DNA of 64,000 bases. It comes from Solibacillus sp. FSL W7-1464 (GTDB lineage Bacteria; Bacillota; Bacilli; Bacillales_A; Planococcaceae). Shown one piece after another: positions 48,167-56,762 of the stretch. Under the pieces are notes generated by a model that ran no database searches, was not told the origin of the DNA, and saw only the letters and a list, made by a program, of their open reading frames with translations. The stretch spans positions 3,139,001 through 3,203,000 of the forward strand of contig NZ_JBBORC010000001.1 of NCBI RefSeq assembly GCF_038004425.1, read 5' to 3'. Numbering within the stretch: position 1 is the stretch's first letter; every line of letters starts with the position of its first letter. Position numbers and translations under genes: made by a program.

Positions 48167-48755
48167 TATTAGAAGATTTTTTGGTTTTATTAGAAGGTGC
48201 GGGTGGGATATTAGAAGTTCGCGGTTGTTTATTAGAAGATGTGGACCACTTATTTGAACATCGGCGACTTATATTAGAAGATCCGCGTTTTATTAGAACT
48301 TTCCCGGGTTTATTAGAACATCGCGCATACTTATTAGAAAATGCGTCCCCCCTATTCATCGGCCGCTTTTATTAGAAATTATTCCGGCTATATTAGAACA
48401 TCTGGCAGACTTATTAGCAGTTCCCAACCGTATATTAGAACTTTGCACGAACTTATTAGTAAACCGGTGCAGCACCTCAATAAAACTTCACGACCGCATA
48501 TCAGAAAATGCGGTCAGCTGCTTATATTAGAACTTTTCACGATATATTAGAACATCCGAATTATTTATTAGAAGTTCTCGATTGCTTATTAGAAGATCCG
48601 GGCCACTTATTTGAACATCGGCGACTTATATTAGAAGATCCGCGTTTTATTAGAACTTTTCCGGGTTTATTAGAACAACGAGCTTATTTATTAGAAAATG
48701 CGCCCTTCATTTTCATCGGCCGCTTTCATTAGAACATCGCACCAACTTACTTGAA
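48167..48755 (-). repeat. TTCTAATA box array 3 (inverted; about 26 boxes)
   Basis: Here the plus strand reads TATTAGAA. Boxes lie at 48167, 48188, 48209, 48230, 48251 (variant), 48272, 48291, 48311, 48332, 48370, 48391, 48412 (variant), 48433, 48454 (variant), 48498 (variant), 48525, 48545, 48566, 48587, 48608 (variant), 48629, 48648, 48668, 48689, 48727 (variant) and 48748 (variant). Steps are mostly 21 bp. The segment around 48230-48380 is repeated at 48587-48735, offset 357 bp (17 x 21). Confidence 0.92.
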
Positions 48756-48790
48756 AACCGCCGCACACCGCCGCCCGCCCGCACTACAGT

Positions 48791-48824
48791 AAAAAAGCAC
48801 CCCACCCGCAACGAGTGAGATGCC
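48791..48824 (-). terminator. Intrinsic terminator of the TPM-domain gene
   Basis: On the minus strand GGCATCTCACTCG / CGGGTGGGGTGC is followed by TTTTTT. It lies 36 bp from array 3. Confidence 0.8.
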
Positions 48825-48841
48825 TTTCCCTAGAACTATAC

Positions 48842-49612
48842 TTAAAACTTCCTGCCCGCGCCTCCGCCGAATGAGCCGCCGCCACCGAAGCCGCCAAAGC
48901 CGCCCGATGAACCGCCACCACCGCCGAAGCCGCCTCCGAATCCACCGAAACCGCCACTGCGGTATACTCGGCGTGCTGTGCGTCGGCGTCCGCCTGGGCC
49001 ACCGCCACCGCCAAACTTCGATATGATAAAGTAAATAATAATGATGAATATAATGAAGCCGATTGAAATCCCATCCTCTTCATTTGACGCAACAGGCTGT
49101 ACTAAATCCGCACCGCCTGCTTCACCACCCATTTCTTCATAAAAAACGGAGAAGATGCTGGCAAACGCATTTGTATAGTCACCATTTGCTAAATAAGGCA
49201 TCATATACGTATCGATCATGCCGCCGAGCTTCCCATCCGGATAATCGCCTTCCAGACCGCCGCCGACCGTAATCCACACATCATTCTGGCCTGGCCCTTG
49301 CTCGGTTGTCGCAAAAATAAGCATACCGTTATCGAGCGCTTCATCACCGATTCCCCAACTGCGAATCGTTTCCGTACCGAATTCAAATGCATCCATTCCA
49401 TCGATCGTATCTATCGTCATCATGACAATGACATTTCCCGTTGAACCTTCGAGCGCTTTTGCCGACTGGATCAGGTTCTGTTCCACATCATCGGACAGGA
49501 CGTTCGCATAATCATACACGTAAGAATTATAGGCCGGTTTTTCCGGTATAGCTGCCATCGCTTGGAGTGGTACGATCATTAACCATAAAAGAAGCGATAC
49601 CATTAATCTCAC
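48842..49612 (-). CDS. TPM-domain secreted/membrane protein with glycine-rich tail
   Basis: A 256-residue protein. A signal peptide (MRLMVSLLLWLMIVPLQAMA) leads to an extracytoplasmic TPM domain (about 25-160; YVYDYANVLSDDVEQNLIQS, NGMLIFATTEQGPGQNDVWI, VGGGLEGDYPDG). A transmembrane helix lies near 182-198 (GFIIFIIIIYFIISKFG), and the tail is rich in Gly with Arg, Ser and Phe. The start is GTG 49612, 7 bp after AAGGGGGG; the frame extends upstream without a better site. It lies right after a LemA gene, a pairing common in bacteria. The exact role is unknown. Confidence 0.87.
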   Translation of the reverse strand: MRLMVSLLLWLMIVPLQAMAAIPEKPAYNSYVYDYANVLSDDVEQNLIQSAKALEGSTGNVIVMMTIDTIDGMDAFEFGTETIRSWGIGDEALDNGMLIFATTEQGPGQNDVWITVGGGLEGDYPDGKLGGMIDTYMMPYLANGDYTNAFASIFSVFYEEMGGEAGGADLVQPVASNEEDGISIGFIIFIIIIYFIISKFGGGGGPGGRRRTARRVYRSGGFGGFGGGFGGGGGSSGGFGGFGGGGSFGGGAGRKF

Positions 49613-49672
49613 ATACAGTCCCCCCTTTTTCGAAGCTTCGGTCATTGCCGACAAGCTTCATTATTCCCATCA

Positions 49673-50263
49673 TTAATCGCCAAAATCGACTGCCGGTGCT
49701 TCTTCCACACCTTCCTTAATTTCGAAGTAGTCTTTTTGATCAAAGCTGAACATACCGGCGATTAAGTTTCCCGGGAAGCGGCGAACATCATTATTAAACT
49801 GCTGAACCGTGTCATTGTAATCTTTACGCGCTACCGTCAAGCGATTTTCCGTCCCTGCCAGTTCATCCATTAACCGTGTAAATTGTGCATCCGCTTTTAA
49901 ATTCGGATAGTTTTCAATAACAACGAGTAAACGGGATAATGCAGAAGACAGCTCATTATTTGCGTCCGCCGTTTCTTCTACTGTATTGGCACTCCCGTAT
50001 TGTGTACGGGCATCTGCAATCTGTGTGAAAATTTCTTCCTCATGTTCGGCATAACCTTTGACCGTATTTACTAAGTTCGGCACTAGGTCAAATCGACGCT
50101 GCAGCTGGTTTTCGACTTGTGCCCATGCTGCATCCACCGTTTCTTCACCTGTTACAAGTTTGTTGTATTTCGGCACGACAAGCATGGCCGCAATGACGAT
50201 CAATGCAACAATTGCAATAAGGGCGACTAATACCGCACTCCCTCGTTCATTTTTTTTAAACAT
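49673..50263 (-). CDS. LemA-family protein
   Basis: A 196-residue protein. A single N-terminal membrane helix (about 10-30, AVLVALIAIVALIVIAAMLV) precedes a helical-bundle domain. LemA marks are YNKLVTGEETVDAAWAQVEN, LQRRFDLVPNLVNTVKGYAE, NYPNLKADAQFTRLMDEL, and FNNDVRRFPGNLIAGMF near the end. ATG 50263 follows GAGAGG at 9 bp. It forms an operon with the TPM-domain gene. Confidence 0.92.
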   Translation of the reverse strand: MFKKNERGSAVLVALIAIVALIVIAAMLVVPKYNKLVTGEETVDAAWAQVENQLQRRFDLVPNLVNTVKGYAEHEEEIFTQIADARTQYGSANTVEETADANNELSSALSRLLVVIENYPNLKADAQFTRLMDELAGTENRLTVARKDYNDTVQQFNNDVRRFPGNLIAGMFSFDQKDYFEIKEGVEEAPAVDFGD

Positions 50264-50360
50264 TTGCCCCATCCTCTCTTTTTTAAAAATGCGTATAAAA
50301 TTACTGTTCGTTTCCACAATAAGAACGTACGAAATATCTTACTATGGAGGTTACTAATTC

Positions 50361-50972
50361 ATGTTTACCCAATCATCCCAATCTCAAGACAATCAAATGC
50401 CTTTTTCAACAAATCATGGTGCCCATGAAATACTGGATGTTCATGAAGTACTAAGCGCGATGATCGGCGGATTAAACCAATTCGTCCTTCTTCGCGAACA
50501 AGTTCAAGATAGCGAGCTTTTATCTATTTTGGATCGTCAGTACGCTTTTATGCTTGATGAGTACAATATTACAATGGAAGCCTTTAAAACAGGTCATGAT
50601 CCAAAACATCCTACACGCAGCTACAATATGAACATGGGGAACGATACGATATACGGCATCAAACCTGGGGAGCCGAAAAAACCGATTACTTCAGCAAGTG
50701 AAATTAATGATGCGATTATTTCAGGCTTCTTGTTAAGCTGCCACAAAATGGGTGCTTCAGGGAAAACAGTTGCTGCTTTAGAAAGCACAAACCCTGTTGT
50801 TCGTCGTGTGCTGCAAGATTCAGTACCAAACTGCATCGAAATGGCCTATGAACTTTCACTGTATCAAAACAAAAAAGGCTATTACCAAGTACCGCAACTT
50901 TCACCACAGGATATGAGCACAATGCTCAATATGTACGGCCAGGCAGAACAAGCAAAAAATATGCCTAACTAG
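50361..50972 (+). CDS. CotF-type spore coat protein
   Basis: A 203-residue protein with a helical CotF domain in residues about 25-185. It includes EILDVHEVLSAMIGGLNQFV, LLREQVQDSELLSILDRQYA, and ISGFLLSCHKMGASGKTVAA followed by ESTNPVVRRVLQDSVPNCIE. ATGGAGG lies upstream of the ATG. Such proteins are part of the spore coat or its surface, which supports a spore-forming host. Confidence 0.87.
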   Translation: MFTQSSQSQDNQMPFSTNHGAHEILDVHEVLSAMIGGLNQFVLLREQVQDSELLSILDRQYAFMLDEYNITMEAFKTGHDPKHPTRSYNMNMGNDTIYGIKPGEPKKPITSASEINDAIISGFLLSCHKMGASGKTVAALESTNPVVRRVLQDSVPNCIEMAYELSLYQNKKGYYQVPQLSPQDMSTMLNMYGQAEQAKNMPN

Positions 50973-51117
50973 TATGCCCAATAAGCTATACGAACAAATC
51001 ATTATTTAGTTTCATTTTTAAACAATTTACCCATTATTTACAATAAATATTTCACCGAGAAGTACAAACAATAGGAACGGTGCTCGTTTCACCCACTACG
51101 ATGAAGGAGGGGCTTTT

Positions 51118-51294
51118 ATGAAAAATATTCGTGAAGGTTTAATTCCGACTGTACTTGGATCAGCTGTCACTGCGACGGGGTATGCGATGAAACAAAAAAT
51201 CGGTACGAACAAGATGATTGCCAATACCATTTTTGGTTTCGGCCTTGCCCATATTGTATTAGGGGCAATTGACCTTGTAGAACATCGTAAGTAA
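51118..51294 (+). CDS. Small conserved-looking membrane protein (58 residues)
   Basis: ATG 51118 has a perfect GAAGGAGG upstream. The product starts MKNIREGLIPTVLGSAVTAT and holds a second hydrophobic stretch IFGFGLAHIVLGAIDLV near the C-terminus, ending EHRK. Two short helices suggest a small membrane protein of the type seen in sporulating Bacillales. No specific family is recognised. It ends about 40 bp before a strong terminator. Confidence 0.75.
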   Translation: MKNIREGLIPTVLGSAVTATGYAMKQKIGTNKMIANTIFGFGLAHIVLGAIDLVEHRK

Positions 51295-51334
51295 CTAGGA
51301 AAAGCTGATGTAAAGAAATCCGCTTTCCCACAAA

Positions 51335-51382
51335 GAAACGCCCAACTTTCTAATGTGTATAGAAAGTTGGGCGTTCTTTATT
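51335..51382. terminator. Bidirectional intrinsic terminator
   Basis: AAACGCCCAACTTTCTA / TAGAAAGTTGGGCGTT with T-rich flanks, between convergent genes. Confidence 0.9.
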
Positions 51383-51451
51383 TGGTCTTCCCCCTTTACT
51401 TTTTTAGCGGTGTTTTCATGCCATGCTTATCGCAAATTCCACCGATAAGCG

Positions 51452-51907
51452 CTAATCCATGTTATATCCACACTCCTCGCAAAATTTTTTCGGTTCATCG
51501 TACACTTCATTACAGTTGGCGCAATTGTATATATAGGACGCCGTAATTTCGTCAATCGTTTGCTTCGCTTTCGAATCGGGCGTTATTTCCTCCTCTTCGA
51601 CACCCGCTAATTTACTGAGTTCATTCAATTCTTCAATATCTTTTTCCAGCTGCGCAATCGTGTTTTCTTTCGCCTCAATTTGCGCGAGCTGATAATTCAC
51701 CATGCTGACTGAAAACAGGCTGTTGCGGTTCAAATTGACGATTTCCCCGATCTGCTGTTTCAGCACTCTGATCTCTTCTTCAATTCCGTTGATCTGTTTT
51801 CGCAGTTTGGACCGGTCGACCGCAAAAGACGTTTTGCTGCTAAGCGTTGTCACCTTCTTGTTGACTTTCTTCCTCCATTTCTGAAATGTGCCTTTCCCTT
51901 CACCCAT
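51452..51907 (-). CDS. Coiled-coil protein with C-terminal zinc ribbon
   Basis: A 151-residue protein. A basic N-terminus (KWRKKVNKKVTT) is followed by a long coiled coil (about 30-98; EEEIRVLKQQIGEIVNLN, EAKENTIAQLEKDIEELN). The end has a zinc ribbon CANCNEVYDEPKKFCEECG (four Cys). GAGGG precedes the ATG. This layout is common in small Bacillales proteins of unknown function. Confidence 0.72.
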   Translation of the reverse strand: MGEGKGTFQKWRKKVNKKVTTLSSKTSFAVDRSKLRKQINGIEEEIRVLKQQIGEIVNLNRNSLFSVSMVNYQLAQIEAKENTIAQLEKDIEELNELSKLAGVEEEEITPDSKAKQTIDEITASYIYNCANCNEVYDEPKKFCEECGYNMD

Positions 51908-52039
51908 AAAAACCCTCCACTTCGATCAGAAATTTTTCTGGATTCAACTGGTGCATCCACTTGTTCTGTTTCACAATATGTGTTTCCATGTCGAAATATG
52001 CCTTTGTTTAAAATTTTCCCGTGCAATTTATTAATATAA

Positions 52040-52068
52040 AAAAAGGCACATCCCGTAAGGAAATGCGC
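52040..52068 (-). terminator. Intrinsic terminator of the permease transcript
   Basis: On the minus strand AGGCGCAT / ATGTGCCT is followed by a T-run. Confidence 0.85.
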
Positions 52069-52084
52069 CTGCCGCTCTAAATTT

Positions 52085-52297
52085 TCAACTGCTCAATTGT
52101 TCCAGCAGTTTACTGGAGAAATATTTTCTTGTGTCGGCCATTTTAATATGCAGTAAACGCTCCTCATGGGTTGCTGGATTGATAAACGTCACGAAAGCTC
52201 CTTCCAGATTCTCATCGATCGTTTTAATAATATAGTTTTCAGCAAGCAGTTCATCAATTTGCTGAATTTCTTTTTCTACAAACTGAAATTCTGACAT
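52085..52297 (-). CDS. Small protein of unknown function in the pyrimidine cluster
   Basis: A 70-residue soluble protein (MSEFQFVEKEIQQIDELLAE, INPATHEERLLHIKMADT). ATG 52297 follows GAGGTG; the longer frame back to 52369 overlaps the permease gene and lacks a ribosome site. It is the last gene of the permease transcript. No family is recognised. Confidence 0.6.
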   Translation of the reverse strand: MSEFQFVEKEIQQIDELLAENYIIKTIDENLEGAFVTFINPATHEERLLHIKMADTRKYFSSKLLEQLSS

Positions 52298-52316
52298 GTT
52301 CGCACCTCGTTTACAT

Positions 52317-53798
52317 TTAATCTGCGGAAGCTGTTTGCTGAATACCAATTGGTTCTGGAACAGCGTCAATTTCCCAGCTGCGTCCCGCTGTAATGCCTAA
52401 ATATTCATCATCGCTCGGATTCACGATTTCAGCTTGCGGATACTTCTTGAACCACCAGTATTTCGCCAGCACATAATAGATTGCCGCCCCTACAAAGAAG
52501 CCAACAAGTGAAGAAAATGATGGCCAAATATTCGCGATCAGACCGCCAATCACCCAAGCGATAATACCCGCTACATTGACACCTTTCAAATAGCGGTATT
52601 GCCCTTCCGCCTCATAAAGCTCCGTGACATTTACACGGCGTTTTCGAAGCAAGTAATAGTCAGCGAATAATATACCGACAATCGAAGAAAGGATACCCCC
52701 TACAACAAGAAGTACGCTATTTAAAACATCAAACAAGCTCCAAGGTTGAACAACCGTCCCGACAATACCGGCAACGACTACACCCACCCAGAACGGTACT
52801 TTCGCTCCGCCGATATTCGAGAAAATCGTCGCGGCCGGAATAACGTTCGCGGAAGTATTTGTCGACCATTGTGCCAGTACGATCATCGATAACAGCATCA
52901 CGAGGACAAAACCGCCCGCCGCTTGCTGTAGTGCGTTGATCGGGTCACCTGAACCAGTCGACATATAACAAACCGCACCGATGACGATCATCAGTGTATT
53001 GAAGATTGGCTGAACTACTAATGAACCAAGTAATTGCGTTTTATTTCGTTTAAACCAGTTACGCTCATTTTTCGGCGCCTTAAAGTGACGGGAAAGCGTC
53101 GGCATATCTGCAGCCAATGTCGCCCAGAAGCCCATGATTGCAGTCGCGACTACCATGAATGCCGTAAACTGTTCAAATCCTGTTTGCGGTGCTTCCACCC
53201 ATGACCATACCGCTTTGCCCTGCTCTTTTGCTTCAGCAGATAATTGCAGATACATCCAAATCGAAATAAAGATAATGACCGGTGCAGCGAAATCCGCGAA
53301 ACGTTCAATTGATTTAATCCCCAGTGATACATTGAACAACTGCAACGTCGCAAATACTAGGAAACAGATAAACCAGTTATCAAAGCCGACAAGAATGTTC
53401 AGAATACCGTTGATCGCCAATGCCCCGAAATACGTGTTGATCCCGAACCAGCACGAAGCTGTAAATGCACGGGCAAATGACGGGAAATGCGTACCGATTG
53501 TTCCGAATGGGGCACGCATATAAACAGGAAACGATAATCCGTGTTCAACACCGATATCCCCGATGACGACCATGAAGATCCCGATCAGAATCGAGCCCAC
53601 CAATGTCGCAAGGATAAGCATTGGCATACTTAGATTGACAATTCCTCCTGCACCGATCGCAAATGCCGCAAGTACGATGGCCATCCCAACCCAGATGACA
53701 CCAAAGCCCATCATACTGATACTGCGGTTTTCGTGTGTGACAGGAAGTAAATCCGGTGATTTCAAATAGTTATTACTTTTGTCTTTTCTGTCTGACAT
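52317..53798 (-). CDS. NCS1-family nucleobase/hydantoin permease
   Basis: A 493-residue transporter with 12 membrane helices. NCS1 features are the N-terminal SPDLLPVTHENRSISM, helix 1 GFGVIWVGMAIVLAAFAIG, SFPVYMRAPFGTIG near 90, the SCWFGINTYFGALAI helix, and FWATLAADMPTLSRHFK near 230. Family members import uracil, cytosine, allantoin or hydantoins with sodium or protons. The adjacent PreAT and dihydropyrimidinase genes point to uracil, thymine or a dihydropyrimidine. Confidence 0.9.
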   Translation of the reverse strand: MSDRKDKSNNYLKSPDLLPVTHENRSISMMGFGVIWVGMAIVLAAFAIGAGGIVNLSMPMLILATLVGSILIGIFMVVIGDIGVEHGLSFPVYMRAPFGTIGTHFPSFARAFTASCWFGINTYFGALAINGILNILVGFDNWFICFLVFATLQLFNVSLGIKSIERFADFAAPVIIFISIWMYLQLSAEAKEQGKAVWSWVEAPQTGFEQFTAFMVVATAIMGFWATLAADMPTLSRHFKAPKNERNWFKRNKTQLLGSLVVQPIFNTLMIVIGAVCYMSTGSGDPINALQQAAGGFVLVMLLSMIVLAQWSTNTSANVIPAATIFSNIGGAKVPFWVGVVVAGIVGTVVQPWSLFDVLNSVLLVVGGILSSIVGILFADYYLLRKRRVNVTELYEAEGQYRYLKGVNVAGIIAWVIGGLIANIWPSFSSLVGFFVGAAIYYVLAKYWWFKKYPQAEIVNPSDDEYLGITAGRSWEIDAVPEPIGIQQTASAD

Positions 53799-53835
53799 CG
53801 CTACACCTCTCTTTATTCAATTTTTTGGTTTACAG

Positions 53836-53896
53836 AGGAAGTATGTCAGTCACCCGCTGCCGCTTGATGCGACGCGGTTAGGCTGACATACTTCCT
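53836..53896. repeat. Perfect 14-bp inverted repeat between preA and the permease gene
   Basis: AGGAAGTATGTCAG (53836-53849) and CTGACATACTTCCT (53883-53896) flank a GC-rich 33-nt loop with its own pairing (GCTGCCGCTTGATGCGACGCGG). It is an intercistronic hairpin and may be a dispersed repeat. Confidence 0.7.
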
Positions 53897-53914
53897 TTTA
53901 AAAACTTGTGCCAA

Positions 53915-55198
53915 TTACCTCGCAACACCTGAACTGCTCGGAGCAAATCCTGCAATTAGTTTCTGTCTTTCGTTCCACGTCATCGGCGGTTGTGTCGGAA
54001 CAAGTTCCTTCATCGTAATCGCACCTTCTGCCGGACAGACGATTGAACATAAGTTACAGCCTACGCAGTCTTCCTCGCGCACTTTCAGCATTGGACGGCC
54101 ATCTTCTGTATACAGATCGATACATTGATGGGACGTATCTTCACAGGCAATATGGCATTTATTACAGTTGATGCAAACATCGTTATTGATCTCTGCAACA
54201 ACTTTATAATTTAAGTCTAAATCTCCCCAATCCGAATATTTCGGTACTGTTTTGCCGACTAAATCCATGACCGATTTCAAGCCTTTATCGTCTAAATAAT
54301 TGCTTAATCCATCAATCATGTCTTCAACAATGCTGAAACCATGGTGCATTGCCGCTGTACAAACTTGCACACTAGTCGATCCCATCAGGATGAACTCAGC
54401 AGCGTCCTGCCAGTTCGAAATACCGCCAATTCCGGAAATCGGTAAATTGATATACGGACTTCTCGCACACTCGCCCACCATGTTCAGTGCAATTGGCTTC
54501 ACGGCCGGTCCGCAATAACCTCCGTGTGCCCCTTTATTGCCAACATGCGGAATCGTGTTCCAGGAGTTCAGATCAACGCCTGCCAAACTGTTGATCGTGT
54601 TGATCATACTAATCGCATCCGCACCGCCGCGCACCGCTGCTTCCGCCGTTACAGTAATATCCGTAATGTTCGGTGTCAGTTTGACGATGACCGGCACTTC
54701 AGCATACTCTTTCGCCCAATATGTCTGCTTTTCCACCAGGTCAGGTACTTGACCCGAAGCGGCTCCCATACCACGTTCCGCCATACCATGCGGGCAGCCG
54801 AAGTTTAATTCGAAGCCATCTACCCCAACATCCTGGACTCTTTTTACGATTTCATGCCATTTCTCAGCTTTCGGCTCGACCATCAATGAAGCGATGATCG
54901 TATGATCCGGGAAGCGTTTTTTCGTTTCATAAATCTCCTTTAGGTTCACTTCAAGCGGTCGGTCTGTAATGAGCTCAATATTGTTGAAACCCGCCACCTT
55001 CTGACCATTAAAACTAACTGCAGCAAAGCGAGAGGAAACGTTCAAAATAGGGTCGCCCAACGTTTTCCATACAGCGCCGCCCCAGCCCGCTTCAAATGCA
55101 CGCTGCACTTGATAGCCGGAGTTTGTCGGTGGTGCCGATGCCAGCCAAAAAGGATTAGGTGACTTAATACCAGCAAAATCTATTCGTAAATCTGCCAT
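53915..55198 (-). CDS. preA: NAD-dependent dihydropyrimidine dehydrogenase, subunit PreA
   Basis: A 427-residue protein. The FMN-binding barrel (about 1-320) resembles dihydroorotate dehydrogenase: LRIDFAGIKSPNPFWLASAP, GFELNFGCPHGMAERGMGAA, VPVIVKLTPNITDI, and GGADAISMINTINSLAGVDL. Two 4Fe-4S clusters sit at the end (CINCNKCHIACED and CVGCNLCSIVCPAEGA). With PreT it reduces uracil and thymine to dihydropyrimidines. AGGGGG lies before the ATG. It follows preT by 11 bp. Confidence 0.95.
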   Translation of the reverse strand: MADLRIDFAGIKSPNPFWLASAPPTNSGYQVQRAFEAGWGGAVWKTLGDPILNVSSRFAAVSFNGQKVAGFNNIELITDRPLEVNLKEIYETKKRFPDHTIIASLMVEPKAEKWHEIVKRVQDVGVDGFELNFGCPHGMAERGMGAASGQVPDLVEKQTYWAKEYAEVPVIVKLTPNITDITVTAEAAVRGGADAISMINTINSLAGVDLNSWNTIPHVGNKGAHGGYCGPAVKPIALNMVGECARSPYINLPISGIGGISNWQDAAEFILMGSTSVQVCTAAMHHGFSIVEDMIDGLSNYLDDKGLKSVMDLVGKTVPKYSDWGDLDLNYKVVAEINNDVCINCNKCHIACEDTSHQCIDLYTEDGRPMLKVREEDCVGCNLCSIVCPAEGAITMKELVPTQPPMTWNERQKLIAGFAPSSSGVAR

Positions 55199-55209
55199 TT
55201 CAATTCCCC

Positions 55210-56547
55210 CTATGCAATTTCTGAATTTGCGTTTAGTTCATAATGAATCGCGTAAGCCGAATCTTTGCCTTGCTGCGCCGCCGATACAACTGTCGCCTCA
55301 CCGTACCCGTTGCCGTAAATCACATCACCGCAAGCGTAAATTTTCGGATTGGAAGTCTTCAGACTGTTGTGATCCACATCAATCACACCGCGAGTATTTG
55401 CCAAACCTAAATGCTCGATCAGCTCATACTGCTTCGTTTGGCCGATCGCCCGAATCACCGCATCTGCCTCAATCACAAACTCAGAACCAGGAATTTCCGT
55501 TAACGTCCCTTTTCCACCTTCGATATCCGTCAGCTTCATTTTGATGCATTCCATTCCGATTACTTTACCGTTTTCATCGCCAATGATGCGCTTCGGTAAT
55601 GTCAGCCATCTGAATTCAACACCGTCCTGCTTCGCAAAATCAAATTCAAAATCATATGCCGTCATTTCATTCGATGTACGACGGTAAACGATTTGTACTT
55701 GCTCAGCACCAAGTCTTACAGAACATGTCGCTGCATCAATCGCTGTATTGCCGGCACCGATAACGAGTACTTTTTTGCCCAGTACGCGGTCAGTGAATGA
55801 AGATTTCGATTCCTTTACGAAATCAATTGCATCATACACACCGTCCAGGTTTTCGCCTTCAATGCCAAGCATCGGTACTTTGCCCATACCTACTGCTACA
55901 ATGATGCGGTCATAGTTTTCAAGCAGCTCATCGACTAATACATCTTCACCGATCTTCGTGCTTGTTCTAATTTCAACGCCTAGGTTTTGCACTTGCTTCA
56001 CTTCCCATTCCACCACATCTTGCGGCAGACGGAATGAAACGATGCCGTAGTAATTCAGGCCGCCCGCTTTTTCATCTGCTTCGAAAATCGTCACACCGTA
56101 ACCAAGCAATGCCAGTTCACGTGCAGCAGATAACCCTGCCGGACCGCTTCCGATAATCGCGACTTTTTTGCCGTTTACCGGTTTTGGTGTAAACAGATTC
56201 ACATTCGACTCACGCAGCCAATCTGTTGCGTAGCGCTGAAGATGACCAATTTGAATCGGCTTTTCCTCACTGTTCAACACACAAGCCCCCTCACAAAGCT
56301 CGATTGTTGGACAGACGCGCGCACAGCTTGCGCCTACCGGATTGGATTCCATAATGACACGGGCAGAACCCTTCATATTATTCGAAGCAATTTTCTTTAT
56401 AAAGCTCGGAATATTAATGCTTGTTGGACACGCCTTTACACATGGCGGATCATAGCAATACAAACAACGATTCGCTTCAACAGTTGCCGCGTATGTTGTT
56501 AAACCATCAAATATCTCTTCAAAGTTCTTCGCTAAACTATTGCTCAT
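55210..56547 (-). CDS. preT: NAD-dependent dihydropyrimidine dehydrogenase, subunit PreT
   Basis: A 445-residue flavoprotein similar to the small subunit of glutamate synthase. The N-terminal Fe-S region has CLYCYDPPCVKACPTSINIP and GASCARVCPTIELCEGAC. FAD binding is at KVAIIGSGPAGLSAARELAL near 130, NAD(P) binding at KVLVIGAGNTAIDAATCSVR near 270, and YACGDVIYGNGYGEATVVSA near the end. It passes electrons from NADH to PreA. GGAGAGGG precedes the ATG. Confidence 0.95.
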   Translation of the reverse strand: MSNSLAKNFEEIFDGLTTYAATVEANRCLYCYDPPCVKACPTSINIPSFIKKIASNNMKGSARVIMESNPVGASCARVCPTIELCEGACVLNSEEKPIQIGHLQRYATDWLRESNVNLFTPKPVNGKKVAIIGSGPAGLSAARELALLGYGVTIFEADEKAGGLNYYGIVSFRLPQDVVEWEVKQVQNLGVEIRTSTKIGEDVLVDELLENYDRIIVAVGMGKVPMLGIEGENLDGVYDAIDFVKESKSSFTDRVLGKKVLVIGAGNTAIDAATCSVRLGAEQVQIVYRRTSNEMTAYDFEFDFAKQDGVEFRWLTLPKRIIGDENGKVIGMECIKMKLTDIEGGKGTLTEIPGSEFVIEADAVIRAIGQTKQYELIEHLGLANTRGVIDVDHNSLKTSNPKIYACGDVIYGNGYGEATVVSAAQQGKDSAYAIHYELNANSEIA

Positions 56548-56647
56548 TTCATAACAACCCTCTCCAGTTTGATTTGTTATTACTTTTAGCTGTTGATATC
56601 TTCAACCAGCAAATGCCCTAACCACCTGCTGAATGAAGATAAGCCCC

Positions 56648-56756
56648 GGCAGATGTCACAGATTTATTGATGGAATGGATGCCAGCCTAATGTGTCGCGT
56701 CGTGCAACAAAGGCTGGCTGACCCACGAATCCGGACGCAATTACATAGCGTAATTG
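56648..56756 (-). repeat. CAATTAYGCC palindrome repeat, copy 3 (inverted)
   Basis: Read on the minus strand it starts CAATTACGCTATGTAATTG, then CGTCCGGATTCGT, a core hairpin GCCAGCCT / AGGCTGGC, and ends AAATCTGTGACATCTGCC. It lies between hydA and preT. Confidence 0.75.
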
Positions 56757-56762
56757 ACCTTG

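Noticed and set aside
48051-48732. Frames through array 3 rich in LLE or SNK heptads
   Set aside because: Same cause: the 21-bp period keeps frames open on both strands. No start signals, and they overlap the real glutaredoxin-like gene.
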